A stretch of 64,000 bases of DNA from Winogradskyella psychrotolerans (lineage in GTDB: Bacteria > Bacteroidota > Bacteroidia > Flavobacteriales > Flavobacteriaceae): contig NZ_JAHKPS010000018.1 of NCBI RefSeq assembly GCF_018860565.1, forward strand, positions 186,001-250,000. Reading direction: 5' to 3'. The position numbers and the translations under genes were made by a program. The notes beneath the pieces were generated by a model. That model saw only the letters and a list, made by a program, of their open reading frames with translations. It did not search any database and had not been told where the DNA came from. Positions 55,256 to 64,000 of the stretch are shown one piece after another (position 1 is the stretch's first letter; each line of letters begins with the position of its first letter).

Positions 55256-57147
55256 TAGTTAAATATCTAAATAAAATATCTAAGAAATATGCCTCAAAAT
55301 GGCTAGTGCTGTTATTTGATATATCAATAATAGTTGCTACATTTTTTATGGCATACCTTATCAGGTATAATTTCATTATAGAGTTTGACTTCTCTACCCT
55401 TTTAATGCAAATTCCATATGTCATTGTTGCAGCTACAATTAGTCTGGTGGCTGTTGGCACATACAAAGGCGTAGTTCGATTTACAGGATTTAAAGATATT
55501 GTCAACATTATAATCGGTGCTAACATTTTAGCAACCATACTTATCTGCTGTACTTTTGCGAGTAGAAAGTTTATGAGTGAGGGTAGCCTTTTTGACATCT
55601 CTGGCTCAATCATCTATATCCACTTATTACTTAACATATTATTCTTAATTGGAGCTAAATTGTTTATAAAGTCTCTTTATAACCATATCACTCAAGACTT
55701 TCAATCTATTTCTAATGTTTTAATTTTTGGAGCTGGTAATTCCGGCATGCTAACCTATGATGCTATTCAAAACGACACTAAAAATGGTGTTGAAGTCGTT
55801 GGTTTTGTTGATGATGATGAAAGAAAAATTGGAAAAAAAATAAACCTATTAAAAGTTTACAACATTGATTCTATTGACGAGAATTTTATTAAAAAGAATG
55901 ATGTTGAAGATGTAATCATTTCAATTCAAAATATAGACCCTACAAGACTACTTCAAATTACTAGTAATCTTTTTTCGCTCGGACTTAAAGTTAAAATTGT
56001 ACCTCCTGTTCAAAGCTGGATTGATGGCGACTTAAGTGTTGGACAAATTAAAGAAGTTAAAATTGAAGATCTTCTTGGAAGAGACCCAATCAGTATTAAA
56101 AACCCAGATTTAGAAGAACAGTACGATAATAAAGTAATTTTAATTACTGGTGCGGCCGGATCTATTGGAAGTGAAATTTGCAGAAAAGTTAGCTTATATA
56201 ATTATAAAAAGTTAATCCTTGTTGACAATGCAGAATCCGCACTTTACGATATTCAACAAGAATTCAGACAACAAGGTTTAGAAAACATTGATGCTGTTGT
56301 AGCAGATGTGCGAAACAGAACCAGAATAGATCAAATTTTTAATCAATATAAGCCTAAAATTGTCTTTCACGCCGCAGCGTACAAACACGTGCCTTTAATG
56401 GAAAACAATCCTTTTGAAGCAGTTAGTGTTAATATTGGAGGTACTAAAAACGTTGCAGACATCTCTGTAAAACACAGTGTAGATAAGTTTGTTTTAATCT
56501 CTACTGACAAAGCAGTAAACCCTACAAATGTCATGGGAGCAACTAAACGAATTGCAGAGCTTTATGTAACCTGCCTTAAAGGAAAAGGACACACAAAGTT
56601 TATAACTACAAGGTTTGGAAACGTTTTAGGATCTAACGGATCTGTAATTCCGTTATTTAAAAAACAAATTGAAAAAGGAGGACCTCTAACAGTAACTCAT
56701 AAAGATATTACACGTTATTTTATGACTATACCAGAAGCATGTCAGCTTGTATTAGAAGCAGCAGCTATGGGTAATGGTGGCGAGATTTTTGTTTTTGACA
56801 TGGGAGAACCTATCAAGATATTTAATTTAGCTACTAACATGATTATCCTTTCAGGATTAAGATACCCTGAAGATATAGATATCAAAATAACAGGTTTAAG
56901 ACCTGGTGAAAAAATATACGAAGAACTTTTAGCTGACGGTGAAAACACAAAAAAAACATATCACGACAAAATAATGATAGCTAAATCAAGACACGTTGAC
57001 ATTATAACAGCTGAAAACCAAATTAATAAGCTTACTAAGATGAACTCTTTAACCCAACCGTTAGAAATCGTTTCTTCAATAAAGTTTTTAATACCTGAAT
57101 ACATCTCTAACAACTCTACTTTCGAAGTATTAGATAAAAAAAAATAA
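55252..57147 (+). CDS. PglF/WbpM-like membrane nucleotide-sugar 4,6-dehydratase
   Basis: The 631-residue protein has four N-terminal membrane helices (about 15-140) and a first Rossmann-like domain (LIFGAGNSGMLT, about 160-290). The catalytic SDR domain follows, with ITGAAGSIGSEI, AAYKHVPLME, ISTDKAVNPTNVMGATKR and FGNVLGSNGSVIPLF. In the motif the usual tyrosine is methionine (NVMGATK), as in PglF/WbpM. It converts UDP-GlcNAc to UDP-4-keto-6-deoxy-GlcNAc. It overlaps the aminotransferase gene by four bases. Confidence 0.93.
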   Translation: MIVKYLNKISKKYASKWLVLLFDISIIVATFFMAYLIRYNFIIEFDFSTLLMQIPYVIVAATISLVAVGTYKGVVRFTGFKDIVNIIIGANILATILICCTFASRKFMSEGSLFDISGSIIYIHLLLNILFLIGAKLFIKSLYNHITQDFQSISNVLIFGAGNSGMLTYDAIQNDTKNGVEVVGFVDDDERKIGKKINLLKVYNIDSIDENFIKKNDVEDVIISIQNIDPTRLLQITSNLFSLGLKVKIVPPVQSWIDGDLSVGQIKEVKIEDLLGRDPISIKNPDLEEQYDNKVILITGAAGSIGSEICRKVSLYNYKKLILVDNAESALYDIQQEFRQQGLENIDAVVADVRNRTRIDQIFNQYKPKIVFHAAAYKHVPLMENNPFEAVSVNIGGTKNVADISVKHSVDKFVLISTDKAVNPTNVMGATKRIAELYVTCLKGKGHTKFITTRFGNVLGSNGSVIPLFKKQIEKGGPLTVTHKDITRYFMTIPEACQLVLEAAAMGNGGEIFVFDMGEPIKIFNLATNMIILSGLRYPEDIDIKITGLRPGEKIYEELLADGENTKKTYHDKIMIAKSRHVDIITAENQINKLTKMNSLTQPLEIVSSIKFLIPEYISNNSTFEVLDKKK

Positions 57148-57180
57148 TCCCATTTTTACTAAACCCATAAATTAACTCAA

Positions 57181-57957
57181 ATGAAAACACGTATCCTTAT
57201 TATTTCGATATTAGCGATTATTAACGCTACATCATGTGCGTCTAGAAAAGATATTGTATACTTTCAAGATAAACCACTAGAAGAAGGACTAATTGCCTCA
57301 GAAGCAACTCAGTTAATTTATAAACCAGACGATATCTTAACAATTAACGTTTCAGCATTAGATCCTGATACCGTTAGACCTTTTAATTTACCTACCGTAT
57401 CTAACAATATAAGTGATTTAAGAAGTGCCCAAGGAGTGACACAACAGCAAACATACTTAGTAGATCACAATGGTAATATAGAATTTCCCGTATTAGGCAC
57501 CATAAAAGTGGAAGGTTTAACACGTACAGATTTAACAGCATTATTAGTTGAGCGTATTAAGAGCATGGTAAACAACCCTATCGTTAATGTAAGATTAGCG
57601 AATTTTACAATCACAATTATTGGTGAAGTTTCTAATCCTGGAACATTTACAATGCAAGATGAAAGAGTGACACTCTTAGAAGCTCTTGGTTATGCAAATG
57701 ATTTAACTATATTTGGTAAACGAAAGAATGTAAGACTAATTAGAGAAATAGACGGTAAAAAGAAATTTGCTGAAATTGATTTAACATCCATAAACACCGT
57801 AAATTCTCATTTATACTATTTGCAACAAAATGATGTCATTTATGTTGAACCAAATAATGCTAAAATTAGATCGTCTACTTACAACCAAAACAATGGAGTA
57901 TTAATCTCTGCAATAGGCACATTAACAACTATATTAGCTGTATTCTTAATAAAATAA
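57181..57957 (+). CDS. Wza-like outer-membrane polysaccharide export lipoprotein
   Basis: The 258-residue protein has a lipoprotein signal (ATSC, C19). The Poly_export domain (YKPDDILTINVSALDPD then VDHNGNIEFPVLGTIKVEG, about 48-130) is followed by an SLBB domain (ITIIGEVSNPGTFTM, about 138-225) and a hydrophobic C-terminal segment (about 238-257). It probably forms the export channel with the tyrosine kinase encoded 19 bases downstream. The C-terminal hydrophobic helix may span the outer membrane as in Wza. Confidence 0.92.
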   Translation: MKTRILIISILAIINATSCASRKDIVYFQDKPLEEGLIASEATQLIYKPDDILTINVSALDPDTVRPFNLPTVSNNISDLRSAQGVTQQQTYLVDHNGNIEFPVLGTIKVEGLTRTDLTALLVERIKSMVNNPIVNVRLANFTITIIGEVSNPGTFTMQDERVTLLEALGYANDLTIFGKRKNVRLIREIDGKKKFAEIDLTSINTVNSHLYYLQQNDVIYVEPNNAKIRSSTYNQNNGVLISAIGTLTTILAVFLIK

Positions 57958-57976
57958 GTACCAATTAAAATATTAT

Positions 57977-60355
57977 ATGGAATCCAACCCTGTTTCAAAA
58001 CCGAATGAAATTAGACAAAGTGTAGATTTATTCCTATCTAATTGGAAAATTCTGCTTTTCTGTAGTGTCGTTGCTCTATTTCTAGGTTATACTTATTTGC
58101 GTTACACCACTTATGAATACAATGCTAATGCAACTATTAAAATAAGAGACGAAAAGCAATCTAAAAAACTTCCTTCTATTGGAGAAATGACTAGTGGCGG
58201 GTTATTCTCGGAAGGTACAGATAAGATTAAAGATGAAATTGAAACTATTCAGTCTAGAACCCTAATATCTAATGTTGTAAAGGCTTTAGATCTTAATATT
58301 AGATGTTTCGCAGAGGGCAACATAAAAGAACGTGAAATTTATAAAAACCCACCAGTAAAACTAAGTTTTTTCGCAAGTGATTCTATCATACATAAAGTAG
58401 ACACAACCTTATACATTAAGATAAAATCTCCAACTCAGTTTTTAGCATTTAAAAAGGAAGGCAAATCTTTAATTGACAGGGACGAACAAACAGGCGTTCC
58501 ATACACTTTTGGTGAAAAAATAAAAACGAGCTTTGGAGGTATGGTACTCATACCAAATATTGGAGACCACGCCCCTATTATTGGAAGTAATTTAAAAATA
58601 TCAATAACCTCTGTTAGCAAAATCGTAAACAGCTATCAACGAAAAATAAAAGTATCAACAGACAAAGGCTCTAGCGTCATAAAATTAGACCTTAACGAAA
58701 GTAATTCCTATAAAGCTGTTGACATTTTAAATCAAATCATAGATGAGTACAACAATGATGTACTCTTAGACAAAGAATCTGTTGTTAAAGCGACTTCTGA
58801 CTTTATAAACAATAGACTAAAGCAAGTTTCTAAAGAATTAGAAAAAGTAGATTACACTGCTGAAGATTTACAAAAGAAAGAAGGACTAACAGCTTTAGAT
58901 TCTAGAGCCGACTTAAATCTTCAAACAGGACAACAACTACAATCTCAAATTTCTTCAACTGCTAATAGCATCGAAATGTTATCGTTTTTAGAAGAGGAAA
59001 TTAACAGCACAAACAAAAGTAACGACATGCTACCTGCCGATATAGGAATTGGCGACTCTAACACCTCTCAAGTTATAAAAAGGCACAATGAGCTAGTAGC
59101 AGAACGCGATAGAATTCTAAGAAACTCAACAACTAAGAACCCTGTTGTTATTCAACTGAATAACCAGATCCAATCCTTAAAATCTAACCTTCTCAATTCA
59201 GTAAAGAACATAAAACAAACATCCTTACTTACTCTTAACAACCTAAGCAGAGACAATGCTCGAATACAAGGTAGACTTTCAGCTGCACCTAAAAAAGCGC
59301 GCCAGTTTAGAGATATTAAAAGACAACAAGACATTAAAGAGTCTCTATACCTTTATTTATTAGAAAAACGAGAAGAATCAGCAATAAGGTTAGGAATGTA
59401 CACTCCTAATGCAAAGATTATTGATAGTGCTTATTCTTCACACAAACCAGTAGCACCAAATAGAATGATCATATACATTGCATCATTATTATTTGGTCTA
59501 GGTATTCCTATTGCCTTTATCTATATATCAGATTTACTCAATACAAAAATCTATAAAAAAGAAGATTTAGTAGATACTTTAAACATTCCTTATTTAGGTG
59601 ACATACCAAAAAGTTCTAAGAAACAAAAATTAGTAAAGAAAATTGATTATTCACCAAAGGCAGAAGCTTTTAGAATTGTAAAGTCTAATATCGATTTTAT
59701 GCTAAGAAACATAAAAGGTCGCTCTAAAAAATTATTTATCACCTCTACTGTTCCGCAAGAAGGAAAATCGCACACAAGTTCAAACCTTGCGGCATCAATT
59801 GCTTTTTCTGGCAAATCTGTACTCCTTATAGAAACAGACATTAGAGTTCCTAAATTACTTGAGTATCTTAACATCAAAGATCAGTCAAAACAAGGGCTTT
59901 CAGATTACATTGCAGATACATCTTTAAAGCCTAAGGATATTGTCATAAAACACGAGGACAATCCACTCTTAGATATTATTTCATCTGGAACAATTCCTCC
60001 TAACCCATCTGAATTATTAATGAATGAAAGAGTAGAAGAGCTATTTAACTATTTTGACACTAAGTATGATTACATCATTGCAGACACTTCTGCTGTAGGT
60101 ATTGTTAGTGACACACTACTAATTTCACATTTAGCGGACATGTTTATCTATGTTGTAAGTGCGGATAATATAGACAAACGCTTACTTCAACATGTTGCAC
60201 TACCATTATACAAAGAAAAAAGATTGCCAAATATGACAATGCTATTAAATAGTGTTAGCTTAGGCAAAAAAGGATACGGCGGTTATGGTTACGGCTATGG
60301 CTACGGAAATAACCCTCAAAAAAAGAAAAAATGGTATAAATTTGGTAAGTCATAA
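57977..60355 (+). CDS. Wzc-like polysaccharide co-polymerase and tyrosine autokinase
   Basis: The 792-residue protein has a membrane helix at about 24-44 and a periplasmic coiled-coil region. A second membrane helix follows at about 497-521, then a cytoplasmic BY-kinase domain. Its Walker A reads PQEGKSHTSSN (near 594-604) and Walker B YIIADTSAVG (near 700). The Walker A' strand is VLLIETDIRVP, with glutamate where aspartate is usual. The C-terminus is a Gly-Tyr run (GYGGYGYGYGYG) followed by lysines, the expected autophosphorylation tail. It controls chain length and export with the Wza-like lipoprotein. Confidence 0.92.
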   Translation: MESNPVSKPNEIRQSVDLFLSNWKILLFCSVVALFLGYTYLRYTTYEYNANATIKIRDEKQSKKLPSIGEMTSGGLFSEGTDKIKDEIETIQSRTLISNVVKALDLNIRCFAEGNIKEREIYKNPPVKLSFFASDSIIHKVDTTLYIKIKSPTQFLAFKKEGKSLIDRDEQTGVPYTFGEKIKTSFGGMVLIPNIGDHAPIIGSNLKISITSVSKIVNSYQRKIKVSTDKGSSVIKLDLNESNSYKAVDILNQIIDEYNNDVLLDKESVVKATSDFINNRLKQVSKELEKVDYTAEDLQKKEGLTALDSRADLNLQTGQQLQSQISSTANSIEMLSFLEEEINSTNKSNDMLPADIGIGDSNTSQVIKRHNELVAERDRILRNSTTKNPVVIQLNNQIQSLKSNLLNSVKNIKQTSLLTLNNLSRDNARIQGRLSAAPKKARQFRDIKRQQDIKESLYLYLLEKREESAIRLGMYTPNAKIIDSAYSSHKPVAPNRMIIYIASLLFGLGIPIAFIYISDLLNTKIYKKEDLVDTLNIPYLGDIPKSSKKQKLVKKIDYSPKAEAFRIVKSNIDFMLRNIKGRSKKLFITSTVPQEGKSHTSSNLAASIAFSGKSVLLIETDIRVPKLLEYLNIKDQSKQGLSDYIADTSLKPKDIVIKHEDNPLLDIISSGTIPPNPSELLMNERVEELFNYFDTKYDYIIADTSAVGIVSDTLLISHLADMFIYVVSADNIDKRLLQHVALPLYKEKRLPNMTMLLNSVSLGKKGYGGYGYGYGYGNNPQKKKKWYKFGKS

Positions 60356-60381
60356 CAAATCACACCAAAACATATTAATAT

Positions 60382-60416
60382 AAAAAAAGCCACTAAATAA
60401 AATTAGTGGCTTTTTT
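60382..60416. terminator. Bidirectional terminator ending the EPS cluster
   Basis: AAAAAAGCCACTA (60383-60395) pairs perfectly with 60404-60416, with an 8-nt loop, an A-run left and a T-run right. It serves the kinase gene and the convergent proline dehydrogenase gene. Confidence 0.88.
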
Positions 60417-60435
60417 ATATAACAAAAACGAAAGT

Positions 60436-61608
60436 TTACAATTTTCGTCGTTTTCGTTCCGTTTTTAATAATGACAACTCTCTACTCGTTTGCCCCGAAA
60501 CTGAAGTGTTTTCCTCTGCCCTTCTAATTAAATAAGGCATCACATCTTTTACCGGTCCAAACGGAATATACTTTGCTACATTATAACCTTGAGCCGCTAA
60601 ATTAAAACTAATATGATCACTCATACCATATAACTGCCCAAACCATATCCTATTATCTTCTTTAGAGATGTTATGAGTTTTCATAAGATCCATAGCTAAG
60701 TAGCAACTTAATTCATTATGTGTACCGATAAAAACTGATATATCTTTTAAATTTTGAAGTATATAATTTAAGGTTTCATCAAAATTATCGTCAGTCGCTT
60801 TTTTATTTTCACAAATTGGAGAATCATACCCTTTATCCAAAGCACGTTCGCGCTCCTTCTCCATATATGCCCCTCTAACAATCTTCATTCCAATTTTAAA
60901 ACCGTCTGCTTTAGCACGTTCATGCAATTGCTTTAAATAATCTAAACGATCCCAGCGATACAACTGTAAAGTATTATAAACTACAGCAACATCTTTATTA
61001 TAGCGACGCATCATTTCTTCTACCAAATCATCTGCAGCATCTTGCATCCAACTTTCTTCTCCATCAATTAAAACTTCAACATCTTTTTCCTTAGCTAATT
61101 TACAAACAGCATCAAACCTTCCTACTATTCTATCCCATTCATCCTCTTCTTCATTTGTTAAAGCAACACCTTCTGTCTTTTTCTGATACAATAAAAACCG
61201 ACCAAAACCTGTTGGTTTAAACACCACTATTGGCATTGCTTCCCGTTCATCACAGAAGTTTATAATCTTCAATATTTTTGCTAGCGCATTATCAAATTGA
61301 TTTTCTACAGATTTACCTTCTACAGAATAATCCAAAACCGAACTCACTCCTTTTGTATAAAGCTTATCTATTACTGGCAAACAGTCATCTTCATTAACTC
61401 CACCACAAAAATGATCAAAGACAGTAGCTCTAATTAACTTTTCTACGGGCAAATGCGCTTTTAAAGCAAAGTTTGTTGCAGCCGTACCAATACGAACCAA
61501 AGGTTCAGATGATATCATTTTAAATAAAAAGTAGGCACGTTCTAATTCTGAGTCCGACTTTAATTCAAAGGCAGTCTCTGTATTTTCAAAGAGTGAGCGA
61601 TCAATCAT
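60436..61608 (-). CDS. Proline dehydrogenase
   Basis: The 390-residue, stand-alone FAD-dependent TIM-barrel enzyme oxidises proline to pyrroline-5-carboxylate at the inner membrane. KPTGFGRF, EVLIDGEESWMQ, KIVRGAYMEKER, FIGTHNE, GQLYGMSDHIS and the terminal YIPFGPVKDVMPYLIRRAEEN are the conserved barrel motifs, more like the mitochondrial type than the short bacterial type. A -7 element at 61628-61635 lies directly upstream. Confidence 0.93.
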   Translation of the reverse strand: MIDRSLFENTETAFELKSDSELERAYFLFKMISSEPLVRIGTAATNFALKAHLPVEKLIRATVFDHFCGGVNEDDCLPVIDKLYTKGVSSVLDYSVEGKSVENQFDNALAKILKIINFCDEREAMPIVVFKPTGFGRFLLYQKKTEGVALTNEEEDEWDRIVGRFDAVCKLAKEKDVEVLIDGEESWMQDAADDLVEEMMRRYNKDVAVVYNTLQLYRWDRLDYLKQLHERAKADGFKIGMKIVRGAYMEKERERALDKGYDSPICENKKATDDNFDETLNYILQNLKDISVFIGTHNELSCYLAMDLMKTHNISKEDNRIWFGQLYGMSDHISFNLAAQGYNVAKYIPFGPVKDVMPYLIRRAEENTSVSGQTSRELSLLKTERKRRKL

Positions 61609-61627
61609 TAGCTAAATAATATATGTA

Positions 61628-61635
61628 CAAATATA
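61628..61635 (-). promoter_or_regulatory. -7 promoter element for proline dehydrogenase
   Basis: The minus strand reads TATATTTG, exact TAnnTTTG, giving a leader of only about 12 nt. The -33 element is not clear. Confidence 0.45.
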
Positions 61636-61701
61636 TTTATTAATCATTTACTTTTTCTGAAAAAGGAAGTATTTTCACATCATCAATTTAGATATTTTAA
61701 A

Positions 61702-62772
61702 ATGGATTCTATTTCTACAAAAAATGCCACAGTTTTTTTTAATTCTGAAGTCTATAAAGCATTAAATAATTACCTAAAAACCGACAAACCTTCCAAGATA
61801 TTTATTCTTGTAGATACCAATACTCACGACTATTGTTTACCTGCGTTTTTGGAACGCATAGAGTCTAGCGACATAGTCATTGAAGTCATGGAAATACCAA
61901 ATGGTGAAGACCACAAAACCATAGACATCTGTACAGGTGTTTGGGAAGCTCTATCTGAATATAACGCAGATCGCAAAAGTTTATTAATTAACTTAGGCGG
62001 TGGAGTTGTTACAGATTTGGGTGGTTTTGTAGCAAGTACATACATGCGAGGCATCGCTTACATAAACATTCCAACAACACTATTAGCCATGGTAGATGCT
62101 TCAGTTGGAGGAAAAACGGGAGTTGATTTAGGCGCCTTAAAAAATCAAATAGGAATTATAAATGAAGGAGTAATGGTTGGAGTTGACACCTCTTACCTAG
62201 ATACTTTACCTCAAAATGAAATGGTTTCTGGTTTCGCAGAAATGCTAAAACATGGTTTAATTTACGATAAAACCTACTGGAACACCTTAACACATCTTGA
62301 AAAATTAGACATTTCCGATTTAGACCAATTGATTTATGACTCTATCATCATCAAAAATGAAGTGGTAACATCTGACCCAACAGAGAAAGGCCTAAGAAAA
62401 ATTCTAAATTTTGGTCATACTTTAGGTCACGCAATTGAAAGCTACTTTCTAGAAAACGCAGATAAGACACCATTATTACACGGAGAAGCTATTGCAATAG
62501 GCATGCTATTAGAAAGCTACCTATCAACTAAAATATGCGGCTTAAGCCAAGACGAATTTGAGATAATTTCTTCAGGAATACTCAAAACATTCTCTAAAGT
62601 TGAAATCAATAAAAACGACCAAAAAGTAATCATAGATCTATTACAGTACGACAAAAAGAATAGTTATGGCGTTGTAAAATTTGTATTGCTTGAAGCCATT
62701 GGCAAACCCAAAACCGACTGTGTAGTTCACAACGACCTTATTTTAGAAGCTTTTGATTATTATACCCATTAG
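61702..62772 (+). CDS. aroB: 3-dehydroquinate synthase
   Basis: The 356-residue enzyme makes 3-dehydroquinate from DAHP in the shikimate pathway. The NAD-binding GGGVVTDLGGF and PTTLLAMVDASVGGKTGVD, and metal-binding residues in FAEMLKHGLIYD, FGHTLGHAIES and LHGEAIAIGM, are all present. Length matches the family. It is divergent from proline dehydrogenase, and its stop overlaps the end of the convergent DinB-family gene by four bases. Confidence 0.97.
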   Translation: MDSISTKNATVFFNSEVYKALNNYLKTDKPSKIFILVDTNTHDYCLPAFLERIESSDIVIEVMEIPNGEDHKTIDICTGVWEALSEYNADRKSLLINLGGGVVTDLGGFVASTYMRGIAYINIPTTLLAMVDASVGGKTGVDLGALKNQIGIINEGVMVGVDTSYLDTLPQNEMVSGFAEMLKHGLIYDKTYWNTLTHLEKLDISDLDQLIYDSIIIKNEVVTSDPTEKGLRKILNFGHTLGHAIESYFLENADKTPLLHGEAIAIGMLLESYLSTKICGLSQDEFEIISSGILKTFSKVEINKNDQKVIIDLLQYDKKNSYGVVKFVLLEAIGKPKTDCVVHNDLILEAFDYYTH

Positions 62773-63284
62773 AGATAACGGTCTTTTACAATTTGAGTAT
62801 GGTGATTTTCATGACCTGTTAAAATATATCCTAATGCCCTCACAGAAATGGGACAGCCACTCGCCTCACCCACTTGTTCTAAAGCGGCTGAATCAAAACT
62901 TCTATACAACGCTATAGAAGCCTGCCTTACAGCCTTATACTCATCTATTATGTTGACTAAAGAACGTTTGCTTGCGTTAGCTGTAATAGCATAATCGTCT
63001 TGTTCATACCCAGCCAATGGCGTTTTATCCTCTCGCGCTATTCGTAATGCTCTATATGCAAAAACACGTTCAGTATCTATAATATGAAGCAACACATCCT
63101 TTGGAGTCCATTTCCCTTCTGCGTAAGCATAATTATGCTTGTCTTGCGCTAAGCCCGAATAAAACAACACCACAGAATCTAAATTTTGTTCTAAACCCTC
63201 AACGATATCTATGCTTGCCGCATTATCAATATACCGTTTATAATACGTGTCATATTCGTTATTATTAAGTGTATTAGAAATCAT
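62769..63284 (-). CDS. DinB-family four-helix protein
   Basis: The 171-residue protein is a probable four-helix bundle of the DinB/YfiT kind. Candidate metal-binding histidines are in DVLLHIIDTERVFAYR and the C-terminal GHENHHTQI. KWTPKDVLLHI is the usual family start of helix 2. Members include thiol transferases and proteins of unknown role, so no reaction is assigned. It is convergent with aroB, with a four-base tail overlap. Confidence 0.85.
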   Translation of the reverse strand: MISNTLNNNEYDTYYKRYIDNAASIDIVEGLEQNLDSVVLFYSGLAQDKHNYAYAEGKWTPKDVLLHIIDTERVFAYRALRIAREDKTPLAGYEQDDYAITANASKRSLVNIIDEYKAVRQASIALYRSFDSAALEQVGEASGCPISVRALGYILTGHENHHTQIVKDRYL

Positions 63285-63301
63285 AATTATATAAATTAAA
63301 A

Positions 63302-63333
63302 AAAAGCCCTTCGTAAACTAACTAAGGGCTTTT
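63302..63333 (-). terminator. Hairpin terminator after the Lrp/AsnC gene
   Basis: AAAAGCCCTT (63302-63311) pairs perfectly with 63324-63333. On the minus strand it is followed by a run of about eight T. Confidence 0.85.
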
Positions 63334-63352
63334 GTATATTGTATTGTTTTAA

Positions 63353-63832
63353 TTACAACTCATTAAAAATGGTATGCATTAAACGTTTTTTATCATTAAG
63401 ACTTTCTTCTAAAGAAATCATAGTTTCAGTTCTGTAAACACCTTCTATATCATCTAACATAAAGATAATTTCTTTAGCATGCATAGTATCTTTAGCTCTA
63501 ATCTTACAGAAGATATTAAATTTCCCTGTGGTAATATGAGCAACCGTCACATAAGGTATATTATTAATTCGCTCTAAAACAAACTTAGTTTGCGATGTAT
63601 TTTGAAGAAAAACGCCTACATATGCAATAAACGAATAATCTAATTTTTGATAATCTAATGTTAAAGAAGATCCCTTAATAATTCCCGCTTCTTCCATTTT
63701 TTTAACACGCACATGAACAGTACCAGCAGAAATCAATAATTTTTTCGCAATATCTGTAAATGGAATACGTGTATTATCAATAAGCATATCGAGAATTTGG
63801 TGGTCAATCTCATCTAATTTAAATTTTGCCAT
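63353..63832 (-). CDS. Lrp/AsnC-family transcriptional regulator
   Basis: The 159-residue protein has an N-terminal winged helix-turn-helix (LDEIDHQILDMLIDNTRIPF, then ISAGTVHVRVKKMEEAGII) and a C-terminal RAM ligand-binding domain. This is the standard length for the family, which senses amino acids and often represses its own gene. I start it at the ATG at 63832 (MAKFKLDE). Upstream in-frame starts to 63871 lie before the predicted transcription start. Targets are not evident; the nearby proline dehydrogenase is only a positional candidate. Confidence 0.93.
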   Translation of the reverse strand: MAKFKLDEIDHQILDMLIDNTRIPFTDIAKKLLISAGTVHVRVKKMEEAGIIKGSSLTLDYQKLDYSFIAYVGVFLQNTSQTKFVLERINNIPYVTVAHITTGKFNIFCKIRAKDTMHAKEIIFMLDDIEGVYRTETMISLEESLNDKKRLMHTIFNEL

Positions 63833-63857
63833 AATCATATAATCTTTAAAGTAAATG

Positions 63858-63865
63858 CAAAAATA
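63858..63865 (-). promoter_or_regulatory. -7 promoter element for the Lrp/AsnC gene
   Basis: The minus strand reads TATTTTTG, exact TAnnTTTG, about 26 bases before the ATG at 63832. No strong -33 is seen. Confidence 0.5.
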
Positions 63866-63906
63866 GAACATTTACACTAACGATATTGCATAAAAATTGA
63901 ATTATT

Positions 63907-64000
63907 TTAAGGTTTCAATAAGATTTCCTCATTATTTAACATTGCGAAAACGATTTCGTTACCCAAAATTAATTCCGAATTTTCTGTAGTTTTAAGAACT
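63907..64000 (-). CDS. Possible 3' end of a minus-strand gene
   Basis: On the minus strand a frame is open from the window edge for 30 codons to a stop at 63907-63909. It reads, near its end, FAMLNNEEILLKP. The composition looks protein-like, but such a short open frame can occur by chance in AT-rich DNA. No family is recognisable. Confidence 0.25.
   Translation of the reverse strand, partial: VLKTTENSELILGNEIVFAMLNNEEILLKP

Noticed and set aside
55230..55613. Minus-strand ORF over the PglE-PglF junction
   Set aside because: It is antisense to two strongly supported, overlapping genes.

Overview
The window is a low-GC chromosomal segment from a member of the Bacteroidota, almost certainly a marine-type Flavobacteriaceae. 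The evidence is the Bacteroidota-specific lpxC/fabZ fusion, the type IX secretion (T9SS) regulator PorX, three secreted proteins with T9SS type A sorting domains, and promoters of the TTTG / TAnnTTTG type. I cannot name the genus. No rRNA, tRNA, CRISPR array or insertion sequence is visible.

Layout. 1-405 holds the 3' end of a TraB/DUF5694-like gene. 499-5529 (minus) holds two T9SS cargo genes; one is an M43 metalloprotease, and the other is a paralogue of its C-terminal half. 5725-9381 (minus) is an fabG / VWA-membrane-protein / SPFH group. 9613-12585 (minus) is a lipoprotein M16 peptidase. 12688-19101 (minus) is a lipid A and housekeeping run: lpxD, lpxC/fabZ, lpxA, efp, a second LpxD-like gene, an NTF2-like gene and sucD. 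19152-22611 contains an HD phosphohydrolase gene divergent from porX, then tsaE. 22768-25133 has a small secreted peptide overlapping a membrane protein ORF, an alanine dehydrogenase-like gene and a small membrane protein.

25221-60355 is an exopolysaccharide region. It opens with a UDP-glucuronate 4-epimerase-like gene and an animal-like UDP-glucose dehydrogenase. These are followed, convergently, by a gene of about 7.5 kb for a T9SS-secreted pectate-lyase-like protein carrying 23 Ig-like repeats. The assembly genes follow on the plus strand: a GINT1-like protein, a MurJ-like flippase, four GT4 glycosyltransferases, an O-antigen ligase/polymerase-like membrane protein, an MBOAT acyltransferase with an SGNH partner, an AsnB-type amidotransferase and an endonuclease/exonuclease/phosphatase-fold membrane protein. 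After an inverted GT2 gene comes a second module: a PglC-like initiating transferase, a FemAB-like acyltransferase, a PglE-like aminotransferase, a PglF-like dehydratase, a Wza-like export lipoprotein and a Wzc-like tyrosine kinase. Together these describe a Wzy-dependent capsule or EPS made on undecaprenyl phosphate, probably starting with a bacillosamine-type di-amino sugar and containing uronic acid.

60436-63832 returns to housekeeping genes: proline dehydrogenase, aroB, a DinB-family protein and an Lrp/AsnC regulator. The last ~90 bases may be the 3' end of another minus-strand gene.

The most interesting features are the giant alternating-repeat lyase beside the uronic-acid sugar genes, the unusual acyltransferase in the bacillosamine-like module, the second LpxD homologue, the alanine dehydrogenase homologue lacking the expected active-site histidine, and several shared non-coding motifs.
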